DNA of 64,000 bases from Scytonema sp045865695 (GTDB taxonomy: Bacteria > Cyanobacteriota > Cyanobacteriia > Cyanobacteriales > Nostocaceae), in NCBI RefSeq assembly GCF_045865695.1, contig NZ_BAACAP010000255.1, positions 1-64,000 of the forward strand, written 5' to 3'. A model generated the notes under the pieces. That model was not told the origin of the DNA, did no database searches, and saw nothing but the letters and a program-made list of their open reading frames with translations. Position 1 is the first letter of the stretch. Every line of letters starts with the position of its first letter. Shown piece by piece: positions 47,192 to 55,629 of this stretch. Position numbers and translations under genes: made by a program.

Positions 47192-47286
47192 CATCTTGCC
47201 CACCCTACAAGAACTTAAAGGTAGATGCGTCCCTAGCCAAGAAACTATTTACCCGGTCACTGGTCACTGGTCAGGTGGTCACTGCC

Positions 47287-47688
47287 CTACGGCACTATCA
47301 ACACGGGACACGGAGAAAGATTAATGACACGAGTTGTCACGCTATCTTGTGACCCCTCGTCTGTTAATCCCAGCCCGCGACAACCCATGATAATTAAATC
47401 TGCTCCTACCTCATCTGCAACATCGCAGATAGTAAAAGCAGGTTTTCCTTGCCGTTCGATAGTTTCGGCTGAAATCCCTTGTTGGGAAAACAAGGATTTA
47501 GCATTTTCTAGAAGTTGGGCTACTGTCTCTGGGGATGTCATCACACTTCCGGTGGAATCTGTAACTTCTTCAACCACACTCAGCAGCACCAAGCGACTAC
47601 CATACTTTTGCACAATATTCACAACCATATCGGCTGCTTCTCGTGCTTCCCTACTTTGGTCAATTGGAAATAAAACAGTTTTAAACAT
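47287..47688 (-). CDS. Universal stress protein, UspA family
   Basis: 133 residues, the usual single-domain length. N-terminal MFKTVLFPIDQSREA and the ATP-binding style C-terminal motif GADLIIMGCRGLG ... TTRVINLSPCPVLIV fit the UspA family. Cytoplasmic; usually linked to stress survival. It is divergent from pgk with 90 bases between the starts, so the promoters probably overlap. Confidence 0.92.
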   Translation of the reverse strand: MFKTVLFPIDQSREAREAADMVVNIVQKYGSRLVLLSVVEEVTDSTGSVMTSPETVAQLLENAKSLFSQQGISAETIERQGKPAFTICDVADEVGADLIIMGCRGLGLTDEGSQDSVTTRVINLSPCPVLIVP

Positions 47689-47764
47689 TTGGATTCACCT
47701 CCGCCCCCCTGAGTCGGTAAAATCTGGATGGGTCTACTTATCAAAACATATCAAAAAGGCAATC

Positions 47765-47770
47765 AGGAGG
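47765..47770 (+). promoter_or_regulatory. Ribosome binding site deciding the pgk GTG start
   Basis: A perfect AGGAGG eight bases before GTG at 47779. It supports GTG over the upstream in-frame ATG at 47728, which has no such signal and would add 17 residues not found in the family. Confidence 0.85.
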
Positions 47771-47778
47771 TTCGTAAC

Positions 47779-48981
47779 GTGTCAAAGAAATCTTTGGCAA
47801 ATTTATCTGCAGCAGACTTGTCTGGTAAACGCGCCCTAGTGCGAGTTGACTTTAACGTACCTCTAGATGATGCCGGTAACATCACAGATGATACGCGCAT
47901 CCGGGCAGCCCTACAAACCATTCAGGATTTAACACAAAAGGGAGCTAAGGTAATTCTAACAAGTCATTTTGGACGACCCAAGGGTGTGGATGATAAACTT
48001 CGCCTCACTCCAGTTGCCAAGCGCCTCTCCGAGTTATTGGGGCAAGAAGTTGTGAAAACTGATGACTCCATCGGCGATGATGTTGCAGCCAAAGTCGCAG
48101 CGTTGGAAAACGGTCAAGTTCTCTTACTAGAAAACGTCCGTTTTTACAAGGAAGAAGAACAAAATGACCCGGAATTTGCCCAAAAATTAGCAGCAAATGC
48201 AGATCTGTACGTCAACGATGCTTTTGGTACCGCACACCGCGCCCATGCTTCTACTGAAGGTGTCACAAAATACCTAAAACCTTCTGTTGCTGGTTATTTG
48301 ATTGAAAAAGAATTGCAGTACCTGCAAAATGCGATCGAGAATCCCCAACGTCCTTTGGTGGCGATTATCGGTGGTTCCAAAGTTTCCAGCAAGATCGGTG
48401 TAATTGAAGCCCTTTTGGAGAAGTGTGACAAGCTGATCCTGGGTGGTGGTATGATTTTCACTTTCTTTAAAGCCCGTGGTTTAAGTGTCGGTAAGTCTTT
48501 GGTGGAAGAAGATAAGCTAGAATTAGCTAAGTCTTTGGAAGCTAAGGCAAAGGAAAAAGGCGTAACTTTCCTGCTTCCTACTGATGTGGTAGTTGCAGAT
48601 AAATTCGCTGCCGATGCTAACTCACAAACCGTAAGCGTGGAAAATATACCCGATGGTTGGATGGGTTTGGATATTGGTCCCGACTCTGTAAAACTCTTCC
48701 AAGATGCCCTTGCTGATTGCAAAACGGTTATTTGGAACGGTCCGATGGGTGTGTTTGAATTTGATAAGTTTGCTGTTGGTACTGAGGCTGTTGCTCAAAC
48801 TCTTGCCGAGATTAGCAAAAAAGGCGCTATCACCATTATTGGCGGTGGTGATTCTGTAGCGGCTGTGGAAAAAGTTGGTCTAGCCGACCAAATGAGTCAC
48901 ATCTCCACTGGTGGGGGCGCTAGTTTGGAGTTGCTTGAAGGTAAGGTACTACCCGGTATCGCTGCCTTGGATGAAGCGTAA
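47779..48981 (+). CDS. pgk: Phosphoglycerate kinase
   Basis: 400 residues from GTG, the normal length. Substrate-binding motif RVDFNVPLDD at the N-terminus, HFGRPKG, LLLENVRFYKEEE, DLYVNDAFGTAHRAHAST, GGSKVSSKIG, LGGGMIFTF, and the nucleotide loop GGGDSVAAVEK near the end. It converts 1,3-bisphosphoglycerate and ADP to 3-phosphoglycerate and ATP, and runs in reverse in the Calvin cycle. No operon partner on this strand; an imperfect hairpin follows 12 bases after the stop. Confidence 0.98.
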   Translation: MSKKSLANLSAADLSGKRALVRVDFNVPLDDAGNITDDTRIRAALQTIQDLTQKGAKVILTSHFGRPKGVDDKLRLTPVAKRLSELLGQEVVKTDDSIGDDVAAKVAALENGQVLLLENVRFYKEEEQNDPEFAQKLAANADLYVNDAFGTAHRAHASTEGVTKYLKPSVAGYLIEKELQYLQNAIENPQRPLVAIIGGSKVSSKIGVIEALLEKCDKLILGGGMIFTFFKARGLSVGKSLVEEDKLELAKSLEAKAKEKGVTFLLPTDVVVADKFAADANSQTVSVENIPDGWMGLDIGPDSVKLFQDALADCKTVIWNGPMGVFEFDKFAVGTEAVAQTLAEISKKGAITIIGGGDSVAAVEKVGLADQMSHISTGGGASLELLEGKVLPGIAALDEA

Positions 48982-48992
48982 AGTATGATAAT

Positions 48993-49050
48993 GGATAGTA
49001 GTTAGTAGTTAGTGGTTAGTTATATTTCCACTATCCACTAACTACTATCC
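48993..49050 (+). terminator. Long imperfect hairpin after pgk built from short repeats
   Basis: Arms GGATAGTAGTTAGTAGTTAG(TGG) at 48993-49015 and the near-complement at 49028-49050 pair over 23 bases with three mismatches around a 12-base loop. The arms consist of TAGTAGT-like heptamers, a tandem-repeat family. No T-run follows directly, so termination is inferred from position. Confidence 0.6.
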
Positions 49051-49104
49051 ACTAACAAAATTTTGCCCCATATAATTAGAGATGTGGATTAATGAGGATG
49101 TTTT

Positions 49105-49407
49105 ATGATTTCCCCTAATACGCCGCAACCAATGGTTCAATTGGAAGCTAGCGTTGCTCCGGAGATAAAAGCCCTGTGGCAAAAAGCCGCTGATTTGGAG
49201 GGGGTCACCTTAACAGATTTTGTTATCGCTAGCGTTCAGGCAGCAGCTCATAAGATAATCGATCGGCATCAAACGCTGAAGTTGAGTATAGAAGACAGCG
49301 AGGCTCTTGTAGAAGCGCTTTTAAATCCGCCTCAACCCTCGGATGCTCTCGTCACCGCAGCTTTACGCTACAAGCAAGTAATGCAAAATTATGGCACTAA
49401 CGATTGA
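49105..49407 (+). CDS. DUF1778 (TacA-like) antitoxin
   Basis: 100 residues. Starts with a ribbon-helix-helix-like region (VAPEIKALWQKAADLEGVTL TDFV type) and the conserved AAHKIIDRHQTLKLS segment of DUF1778 antitoxins, with a typical C-terminal stretch EALLNPPQPSDAL. It represses its own promoter and neutralises a GNAT toxin in known systems. It overlaps the downstream GNAT gene by 17 bases. Confidence 0.88.
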   Translation: MISPNTPQPMVQLEASVAPEIKALWQKAADLEGVTLTDFVIASVQAAAHKIIDRHQTLKLSIEDSEALVEALLNPPQPSDALVTAALRYKQVMQNYGTND

Positions 49408-49902
49408 GTTGCTTGATACCAAAAAGCATAACCGCTCTCTGTTTTCTTGTGGAAATGATACTTTAGATGATTACATACGCAAGCGAGCATCTCAAGACCA
49501 GAAGAAAAAGGTTGCCGCAGTGTTTGTTTTGATTAATGCACCTAACACTGATATCATTGCTTACTACACTCTTTCTGCGTATACCCTAGACATTAAAGCA
49601 GTAGATGAGACTTTAGCTAAGGGTTTACCACGCTATCCATTACTACCTTCGACCTTACTAGGACGCCTTGCTGTTGACGTACCTGTCAAGGTTAAGGTAT
49701 AGGTGAATTGGTTCTTTTTGATGCTCTCAAGCGATCGCTGGACGCTACAGAACTGGTTGCATCACTAGCTATAGTAGTGGAAGCTATAGATGAAAATGCA
49801 GTTTATTTCTATCAAAAATATGGTTTTCAGCAATTTAAGGAACATTCTTTTAATCTCTATTTACCCATGAAATCAATCGTCGAATCCTTGCCACAATCTT
49901 GA
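49391..49902 (+). pseudogene. Broken GNAT acetyltransferase toxin (TacT-like)
   Basis: The first frame (49391-49702) encodes the start of a GNAT toxin (FSCGNDTLDDYIRKRA, LLGRLAVD). The acetyl-CoA-binding motif is destroyed: only 8 bases lie between the Asp codon and the Gln-Gly codons where 9 are expected, and in the correct continuing frame the motif Gln-Gly-x-Gly-Ile-Gly carries TAA at x. The rest (YFYQKYGFQQF) lies in the shifted frame up to 49902. Two independent lesions make function unlikely, so the antitoxin gene stands without an active partner. Confidence 0.88.
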
Positions 49903-50489
49903 TATCTTACTCCCTTTTCCTGCTACTCCCCACTCCCCGACTTCTTTCTTCAAGTACGTAGGTTGGGTAGAGGAACTCTACCCAACATTTATAGGTATTT
50001 GTTGAGTTTCTCCACGGTGATCCCAACCCACAAAAATTCTCAGCCCTTGTAGTATTGATTCCAGAACTTTCTCTTGGGCGCGTGACACCAACTCAAATTA
50101 CTTGACTTTTTGAACATTGCCGCAATCCAAATCCGCCTACAGACTTTGATTACTCCCTTCCCGCCCAAAGATTACCTATCTAAATGAACCGCAAAGACGC
50201 AAAGAGCGCAAAGAAAGAGGAACATATGTTCGGTAGTCTTATAGCGGAAAGGGAGTAGTTACGGATAATTTGTAAGTACGGACTATCTTGATGAAATCTT
50301 CAACTTGAGATAGCTTATCTACTAAATAAATTTACTGAAAATTTTAAATATTTATATTTATACTGAAAAAATTGCTTTTATTTCAATCTAACTTTATAAA
50401 AAAGTCTAGTAAATTTTCAACTTACAAGTTCTCATTAGAGTCTTTAGGATAAGAATCAAACAGCCCTAAAGATTCACTTGGAGCTATCA
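49903..50489. other. Repeat-containing non-coding region
   Basis: About 590 bases without a supportable gene. Contains a tight hairpin (49962-49986) and, near 50187-50215, a CGCAAAGACGCAAAGAGCGC-type dispersed repeat; a related CAGAGACGCAGAG motif occurs near 58205. The AT-rich right half precedes the PEP-CTERM gene and probably carries its promoter. Confidence 0.6.
49962..49986. repeat. Perfect 11-bp hairpin with GAA loop
   Basis: GTTGGGTAGAG and CTCTACCCAAC flank the three bases GAA. It resembles the dispersed GTAGGTTGGGT...ACCCAAC repeats of cyanobacterial intergenic DNA. It may also end transcripts from the toxin-antitoxin locus. Confidence 0.85.
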
Positions 50490-51419
50490 ATGAATAATAA
50501 ACTTTCCCTCAGCATTCTCGTTATTTGTGCAAACTTGATTGGAGTAACTTCTGCCATTGCACCAGCTTCTGCTCTGAATATGGAATTAAAAAAAGAACTA
50601 AAAGAACCAGTTGCTGAGATTGGGAAACTAAAAGAGCAATCAAAAGAACCAGTTGCTGAGATTGGGAAACTAAAAGAGCAATCAAAAGAACCAGTTGCTG
50701 AGACTCTAAAACCAAAAGAAGAACTAAAAGAACTAGTTGCTGAGATTGCAAAATTAACAGAGCAACCAAAAGAACCAGTTGCTGAGATTGCAAAATTAAC
50801 AGAGCAACCAAAAGAACCAGTTGCTGAGATTGCAAAATTAACAGAGCAACTAAAAGAATCGGTTGCTGAGATTGCAAAACCAGAAACACCAAGCGAATCT
50901 GATGTAAAAGCACAAGTCAAATCTGATGTTGACGTTCTTCAAGGTACTTTAAAAAGTGAAACCGAGCATGTTGATAATTTAGAAATCAAGGAAGGCGTTA
51001 ATAATACACTTGAAGGGACAACAGACACCAAAGTTCTCGATAAGGTAGGAGCTACGAGTGATAAGACAATCCATACAGCAGTGATAGATCCAACTAAAGA
51101 ATCACCTTCGTTGAATCCACTTATTGAAAAAACTGGTAATGGAACAACGTTGGACATAACACACGATTCTAGCGGCATTAACATTCATGTAGATTCCGAT
51201 GAGCATATAAAAGTCGGCAATGTTGCCAAAGTCGATATTTGTCTAGACGCAAATGCTAAAGTAGGTGGTTCTGCCGATCCTAGCCTTGCTAATTGTGCCA
51301 AAAAATCTCAAACAGTTCCAGAACCAACAACTATTGGAGGTCTTTTTCTTATGGGAGGTTACTTAATCTCCCGGCGTCGCAAAGTTCTCAGTCATAAAAG
51401 AGCTAAATTGTTTAGCTAA
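50490..51419 (+). CDS. PEP-CTERM exported protein with 14-residue repeats
   Basis: 309 residues from the ATG six bases after GGAG. Signal peptide (LSILVICANLIGVTSAIAPA). Residues about 38-132 are seven 14-residue repeats of the type KEPVAEIAKLTEQP, charged and with heptad-like spacing, so probably a coiled-coil or extended rod. A non-repetitive acidic domain follows (with two Cys). The C-terminus has VPEPTTIGG, a hydrophobic stretch and RRRK: a PEP-CTERM sorting signal recognised by the exosortase/archaeosortase family. Likely a surface or extracellular-matrix protein; function unknown. Confidence 0.88.
   Translation: MNNKLSLSILVICANLIGVTSAIAPASALNMELKKELKEPVAEIGKLKEQSKEPVAEIGKLKEQSKEPVAETLKPKEELKELVAEIAKLTEQPKEPVAEIAKLTEQPKEPVAEIAKLTEQLKESVAEIAKPETPSESDVKAQVKSDVDVLQGTLKSETEHVDNLEIKEGVNNTLEGTTDTKVLDKVGATSDKTIHTAVIDPTKESPSLNPLIEKTGNGTTLDITHDSSGINIHVDSDEHIKVGNVAKVDICLDANAKVGGSADPSLANCAKKSQTVPEPTTIGGLFLMGGYLISRRRKVLSHKRAKLFS
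50601..50885 (+). repeat. 42-bp coding tandem repeat (seven units)
   Basis: Units start at 50601, 50643, 50685, 50727, 50769, 50811 and 50853 with AAAGAACCAGTTGCTGAGAT or close variants. Units 1-2 and units 4-6 are almost identical to each other, pointing to recent expansion. The period keeps the reading frame, so copy-number change alters only rod length. Confidence 0.95.
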
Positions 51420-51609
51420 TTCTAAAACAACCCTAAGTAGGTAGGCGGAAATAACTAGAACTACATGACAAAATGTAAATCTGTCTGAAATCCTTACTAA
51501 GGACGAATGACTAATGACGCTCCTTACTAGTTAACTTTAATTGTACCGACTTACTTATTTAACAATTATCAGTGCATCTATATATCAAAGTTAAGAATTT
51601 TAATGAGGA

Positions 51610-51644
51610 AAAAGTCAAAAGAAGTCTTTTAACTTTTGACTTTT
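51610..51644. terminator. Bidirectional terminator between PEP-CTERM gene and speE-like gene
   Basis: Arms AAAAGTCAAAAG (51610-51621) and CTTTTGACTTTT (51633-51644) pair perfectly around 11 bases, with A-rich and T-rich flanks that give a U-tract in both directions. It lies between convergent genes. Confidence 0.7.
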
Positions 51645-51652
51645 CCATACCA

Positions 51653-51749
51653 TCAGGACTTACGCAACCTCAACGGGACTTTAGGGATTTCACGCTTTGT
51701 AGATCCCCCCAACCCCCCGATAAATTGGGGGGCTTTGCGTAAGTCCTGA
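51653..51749. repeat. 97-bp foldback (MITE-like) at the 3' end of the speE-like gene
   Basis: The ends TCAGGACTTACGCAA and TTGCGTAAGTCCTGA are perfect 15-bp inverted repeats. The interior contains a nested inverted repeat of CCCCCCAA and TTGGGGGG. The TCAGGACTTACGCAA end is of a type seen in cyanobacterial small foldback elements. It begins three bases after the speE-like stop and probably shapes its mRNA end. Confidence 0.85.
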
Positions 51750-51752
51750 CCA

Positions 51753-52703
51753 TTATGAAATCGGTTTTACCGCTCCTTGTCCAAAAAACTTTGGAGGTTC
51801 GGTAAGGGTGTAAACTTGAGTTTCTGCTGCGATCGCCTGCCGCAAATGCAACGGCAAATGCAACATCCCAACAAGTGTAACACCATCTAACATTCGCAAA
51901 CCACCGCTTGTTTTTTCCTTTAACAGTTGGTCGATTGTTTCTGGTGTGGGTCGAGTGTCAATCTTTTCCTCAGAAGCTACGGCAAAACCCCAAGGTCTAC
52001 CGTAGGTAGAGGTATAACTACTGTATGATTGAACTTGAGGAAAAACCTCTTTTAAAGTCCGTACCAAGCGGGCATGGAGGGTTAACTCACCTGGAGACAC
52101 CGGACCTGCTTGGATAACAAAAAATCCTTGCGGGGAGAGTACCCGACGGACTTTCTCAAAGTATTCCTTAGTGAATAGCGGAAATGACGGACCGGATTCA
52201 ATGGGATCGGAAAGATCGGAAATGATGATATCCCATTGTTCTTGGGTATTGTCTAGAAAATCAAGCGCATCTGCAATGATAACTTGAAACCTCTTATCAT
52301 CAAAAGCGTTTTGATGCATCTCACTTAAGTATTGGCGACATGCATCCACCACTTCGCCATCAATGTCAATCATCACGACTTTTTCGACGGTGTGCCATCG
52401 CAACACTTCCCGTGCTGTTGCTCCTTCACCACCACCTAAAATCAGTACCTTTTGAGGTGTACCATGAAAAATCATTGCTGGGTGAACTAGAGGTTCGTGG
52501 TATAAAAACTCGTCCCCAGTGCATGACTGCCACTTACCGTCTAAAACCAGTGCTTTACCGTAAGTACCAGTCTCCACAATATACATTTCCTGGTAAGCAG
52601 TTTTCTTGTGGGCGAGTACCCCCGTAACTCCATGAGAATAAATATCCCAAGGAGTAATATACTCGCTCATCCAAAAATCTGCACCCACACTGCTACCTGA
52701 CAT
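51753..52703 (-). CDS. Polyamine aminopropyltransferase, thermospermine-synthase-like
   Basis: 316 residues of the spermidine/spermine synthase family. SAM-analog motifs: ILGGGEGATAREVLRW, VVMIDIDGEVV. The acceptor-binding signature reads DLSDPIESGP rather than DSSDPxGPA of classical spermidine synthases, and the N-terminal LDGKWQSCTGDEFLYHE plus VIQAGPV agree better with plant-type ACL5/thermospermine synthase. It transfers aminopropyl from decarboxylated SAM to a polyamine; which acceptor is used is uncertain. It lies 113 bases downstream of the SAM decarboxylase gene on the same strand, the expected supplier of the donor. Confidence 0.9.
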   Translation of the reverse strand: MSGSSVGADFWMSEYITPWDIYSHGVTGVLAHKKTAYQEMYIVETGTYGKALVLDGKWQSCTGDEFLYHEPLVHPAMIFHGTPQKVLILGGGEGATAREVLRWHTVEKVVMIDIDGEVVDACRQYLSEMHQNAFDDKRFQVIIADALDFLDNTQEQWDIIISDLSDPIESGPSFPLFTKEYFEKVRRVLSPQGFFVIQAGPVSPGELTLHARLVRTLKEVFPQVQSYSSYTSTYGRPWGFAVASEEKIDTRPTPETIDQLLKEKTSGGLRMLDGVTLVGMLHLPLHLRQAIAAETQVYTLTEPPKFFGQGAVKPIS

Positions 52704-52731
52704 ACAATAACCCTCTCTACTTGTTGATTAG

Positions 52732-52766
52732 TTATCGGTTATCAGTTATCGGTTATCAGTTATCAG
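52732..52766. repeat. Heptanucleotide tandem repeat (5 x 7 bp) between speD and speE-like gene
   Basis: Five units of TTATCGG or TTATCAG in alternation, an STRR-type array. A further TTACTGATAACTG downstream can pair with the array, so an intercistronic hairpin is possible. Confidence 0.9.
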
Positions 52767-52816
52767 TTAAGACTGTGTATTGTTTACTGATAACTGTGTA
52801 CTATTTACCGATCTGC

Positions 52817-53260
52817 CTAACGCTCAGCCGCAGCTTGAAGAACCAAACTGTCCTCAAGTCGTTTTTGGATTTCAGGCGATAACTTCCCTCTGGGAAGCGT
52901 TAAGAGGGTATGATTGCTAGCTTGGAAAGCTTGCACGAGGTATTTACAAGCTTTCTCCGGTTCGGCATGTTCGCCGCAGGTAAAAATATCTACAGCTATA
53001 TAGCCATACTCCGGCCAAGTATGTATTGAGATGTGAGACTCGGCTAAAAGTGCTAGACCAGTGACCCCATATGGCTCGAAATGGTGAGTCACCTCAGAAA
53101 GCAAAGTGGACTTTGCCACTTTAGCCGCTTCCTCAAGAGCCTGTTTAATAAAAACAGGATTGTTGAGTAGGTGTGTTGGACAGTCATAAAGCTCTAAAAT
53201 GCAGTGTCTGCCAACTGGAACCAAAGGAGTGTCCCCCACCGGGTAAGATTGCATTTTCAA
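52817..53260 (-). CDS. speD: S-adenosylmethionine decarboxylase proenzyme
   Basis: 147 residues, prokaryotic class 1B (SpeH-like) form. The self-cleavage site is the Glu-Ser in LLAESHISIHTWPEYGY; the Ser becomes the pyruvoyl group. FTCGEHAEPEKA carries the conserved Cys. It makes decarboxylated SAM for aminopropyl transfer and precedes the aminopropyltransferase gene, so the two probably form an operon. Confidence 0.95.
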   Translation of the reverse strand: MKMQSYPVGDTPLVPVGRHCILELYDCPTHLLNNPVFIKQALEEAAKVAKSTLLSEVTHHFEPYGVTGLALLAESHISIHTWPEYGYIAVDIFTCGEHAEPEKACKYLVQAFQASNHTLLTLPRGKLSPEIQKRLEDSLVLQAAAER

Positions 53261-53446
53261 TTTTCCACCCTAAAAACACAGAAGACTACAGAAAATGAAC
53301 CCCTGGCATTAAATACACACTTCGCTACTTTCAAGTGAGCTATTGTACTTAAGAGGCTGCTATGCAGTTATGCACAGAACGGCAATTATCGCATACTTAA
53401 AGGGGCTTTGTGTATAGTTTTTTGTTATAGAATTTTATTTTGAAAT

Positions 53447-55621
53447 TTATATATTTGATTGAGTGGGTGTTGGTGTAGGTGTGGGTACTTCTACAGGCGT
53501 GGGCGTTTCTATAGGTGTTGGGGTTGGGGTTTCTGTAGGTGTTGGCGCAGGCGTTGGTGTTTCTACGGGTGTTGGGGTTGGGGTAGATGTGGGAGTTTCT
53601 GTAGGTGTTGGTGTAGGAGTTGGAAGTGGGGTGGGGTCTTCTGTAGTTGCTGTGATGGTTAGCGTATAATCCAAAGCGTCTCTTGAAGCTGTAGAGACAA
53701 CAACAAATTCATAAAATCCGCTTTCGGTAAGCTTAAGAGATACATTCCGTTTTTGTGAATCTTCTAAAATTTTGAGCTTACCACTAGGAGAGTAAACGGA
53801 AAGCAAAATTTTGAGGCTGGCACTCAGTTTCACTTCCATCAACTGCTCTTGCTGAAGATCTGCTATGAACACTTGACCTTCACCTGGTTTTAAAGTTCCC
53901 TTTCTTCTGGTACTGGTAGCCCCGGTTGCAAATGAAATTTTTTTGAAAGCACTTCCAGCTAAGATAGCATTGAGTTTATCAGTCACAAACCCGTGCCATA
54001 TTTGACCGATGGGTTGGTCAATAAAATTTTTACCTCGCTGTTGTGGAAAGTAACGAAAGAAAGCCGCATCTCCTAAATCGAATAAAGAACGGCTACCAAC
54101 ATTAACTTGATTGACTTCCACTTTCCAGCGATCGCGCTCGGCGGAAGTAAAACTACCTAACTGTCGGCGCGAACCAGAACTTAAGACAGAGATTTTGGAT
54201 AGAGTATCATCTGCAATTGCATCCCAATCTGCTCTCAATTGTAAATCGTCTGGAGAATCTGTTAATGTGCGGTTGCGTAAATTCGGGTTCTTTTCCCAAA
54301 ACAGTTGATTGACGACATCGTTTAAAAATTTGACATCGATCCCCAATAGCTGACGGCGTTCCTCAAGTCGTGCTTTGCGCTGTCGTTCTTCTGTAGGTAA
54401 CTTAGGATCGTTTGATGACAGGACTTTATCAGAAGAGGAGTTGATTAACTGAGTCACTCCCCAAAAACCCACACCAGCCGTTCCAGTCAACACTGCAGCT
54501 ATGACTATAACTTTGGCTGGAGTCCACCAACTTTTGGAGGGAGAGGGGGATTCGGGAAGAGGAGGGGATGGCGGAGATGGCGGAGGTGGTGGAGATACAG
54601 CTACAGTTTGTTCCGTGCGTTGTGGTGGTGTTGGTAGGGGAGGAGGAGGTGATGGTGGCGAAACCACAGGAACTGGGTTGAGTGCTTGCAGAACTTGAGT
54701 AGCACTTTGGAAACGGATTCCTGTTGTTGGAGACAGCATCTTATCCAAAACCATCCCCAAAGAAGGGGTGATGTTCGCGAACTGTCGCCACTGCCAAGTG
54801 AGACTTTGCGTATCAATTAATTCTTGTGGTTGTTTGCCTGTCAGTAAAACGAGAATCGTCGCTGCCAAAGCATATAAATCGCTGTGAGGTTCAACTAAAC
54901 CTGTCTGCATCTGTTCTGGAGGAGAATACCCAGCCTTACCCAAAAGCGTAAGTGGTACCGGAGATACCACAGCGCCCGATTGATAATACTGCGATTCAAC
55001 CGTTGCTGCCACTTGTTTGACACCACCAAAGTCAATTAAAACTGGCAGTTGGTCTAGATGACGAAGCATTAAATTATCTGGAGAAATATCGCGATGAATA
55101 ACTCCTATAGAATGGATATACTGTATAACTGGCAAAATTTGCTCCAACAGCAAACGAATTTCTGCTTCTGAAAATCGCAAACCCTGTTGTTTTTTAGCCT
55201 CTAATAAAGATCCATAAGTTCGCCCTTCTACATAATCTTGTACGAGAAATAAGTATTCCTTCCCGTTGATATTATTGCGGAATAGTTCTCGAAAACGTGG
55301 AATCTGAGGATGTTGTAATTTATATAGAACAGTCGCTTCTCGTTGAAAGAGTTCTTCAGCTTTTTGTAAGACGTATGGCGTTTGAACTTGAGGCGAAAAT
55401 TCTTTTAAAACACAAACTTCGTTAAAACGATTATTATCTTCAGCTAAATACGTGCGTCCAAATCCTCCTTGACCGAGTTGACGCACGATCAGATATCGAT
55501 GACCCAAAGTTTGCCCCGGTTGAATACCAGCAAGATTCACCTGGCTATCCAATTTTTCGCCGCAATGAAGACAAAAGCGACTACCTGTGGGATTTTCATG
55601 TCCTTTGGAGCAATAAACCAT
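53447..55621 (-). CDS. Membrane Ser/Thr protein kinase with zinc ribbon and Pro/Thr-rich tail
   Basis: 724 residues. N-terminal four-Cys zinc ribbon (CSKGH...CLHCG), kinase domain (about 40-310; GQGGFGRTYLAED, VIHRDISPDNLML, LIDFGGVKQ), Pro-rich linker, one TM helix (VIVIAAVLTGTAGVGFWGV, about 370-392), then an extracytoplasmic part with a domain of unknown type and a PPC-like beta domain (about 585-665), ending in about 55 residues of PTPTP/ETPTP repeats. The tail probably spans or binds the cell wall. The kinase resembles cyanobacterial SpkB-type enzymes with N-terminal Cys motifs. It starts 8 bases after the stop of the next kinase gene, so the pair is an operon and probably arose by duplication. 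Confidence 0.92.
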   Translation of the reverse strand: MVYCSKGHENPTGSRFCLHCGEKLDSQVNLAGIQPGQTLGHRYLIVRQLGQGGFGRTYLAEDNNRFNEVCVLKEFSPQVQTPYVLQKAEELFQREATVLYKLQHPQIPRFRELFRNNINGKEYLFLVQDYVEGRTYGSLLEAKKQQGLRFSEAEIRLLLEQILPVIQYIHSIGVIHRDISPDNLMLRHLDQLPVLIDFGGVKQVAATVESQYYQSGAVVSPVPLTLLGKAGYSPPEQMQTGLVEPHSDLYALAATILVLLTGKQPQELIDTQSLTWQWRQFANITPSLGMVLDKMLSPTTGIRFQSATQVLQALNPVPVVSPPSPPPPLPTPPQRTEQTVAVSPPPPPSPPSPPLPESPSPSKSWWTPAKVIVIAAVLTGTAGVGFWGVTQLINSSSDKVLSSNDPKLPTEERQRKARLEERRQLLGIDVKFLNDVVNQLFWEKNPNLRNRTLTDSPDDLQLRADWDAIADDTLSKISVLSSGSRRQLGSFTSAERDRWKVEVNQVNVGSRSLFDLGDAAFFRYFPQQRGKNFIDQPIGQIWHGFVTDKLNAILAGSAFKKISFATGATSTRRKGTLKPGEGQVFIADLQQEQLMEVKLSASLKILLSVYSPSGKLKILEDSQKRNVSLKLTESGFYEFVVVSTASRDALDYTLTITATTEDPTPLPTPTPTPTETPTSTPTPTPVETPTPAPTPTETPTPTPIETPTPVEVPTPTPTPTQSNI

Positions 55622-55629
55622 AATAACGT

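Noticed and set aside
47728..47778. N-terminal extension of pgk to ATG 47728
   Set aside because: The extra 17 residues are not family-like and a perfect AGGAGG precedes the GTG at 47779.
47324..47839. Plus-strand frame of 171 codons across the UspA gene
   Set aside because: Antisense to a clear UspA protein and running into the pgk start in another frame.
50474..50920. Minus-strand repetitive frames
   Set aside because: Mirror images of the 42-bp coding repeats of the PEP-CTERM gene, which has signal peptide, ribosome binding site and sorting signal.
53459..53669. Plus-strand Gly/Val- or Cys/Arg-rich frames
   Set aside because: They are the antisense of the Pro/Thr-rich tail of the kinase gene and owe their openness to its repeats.
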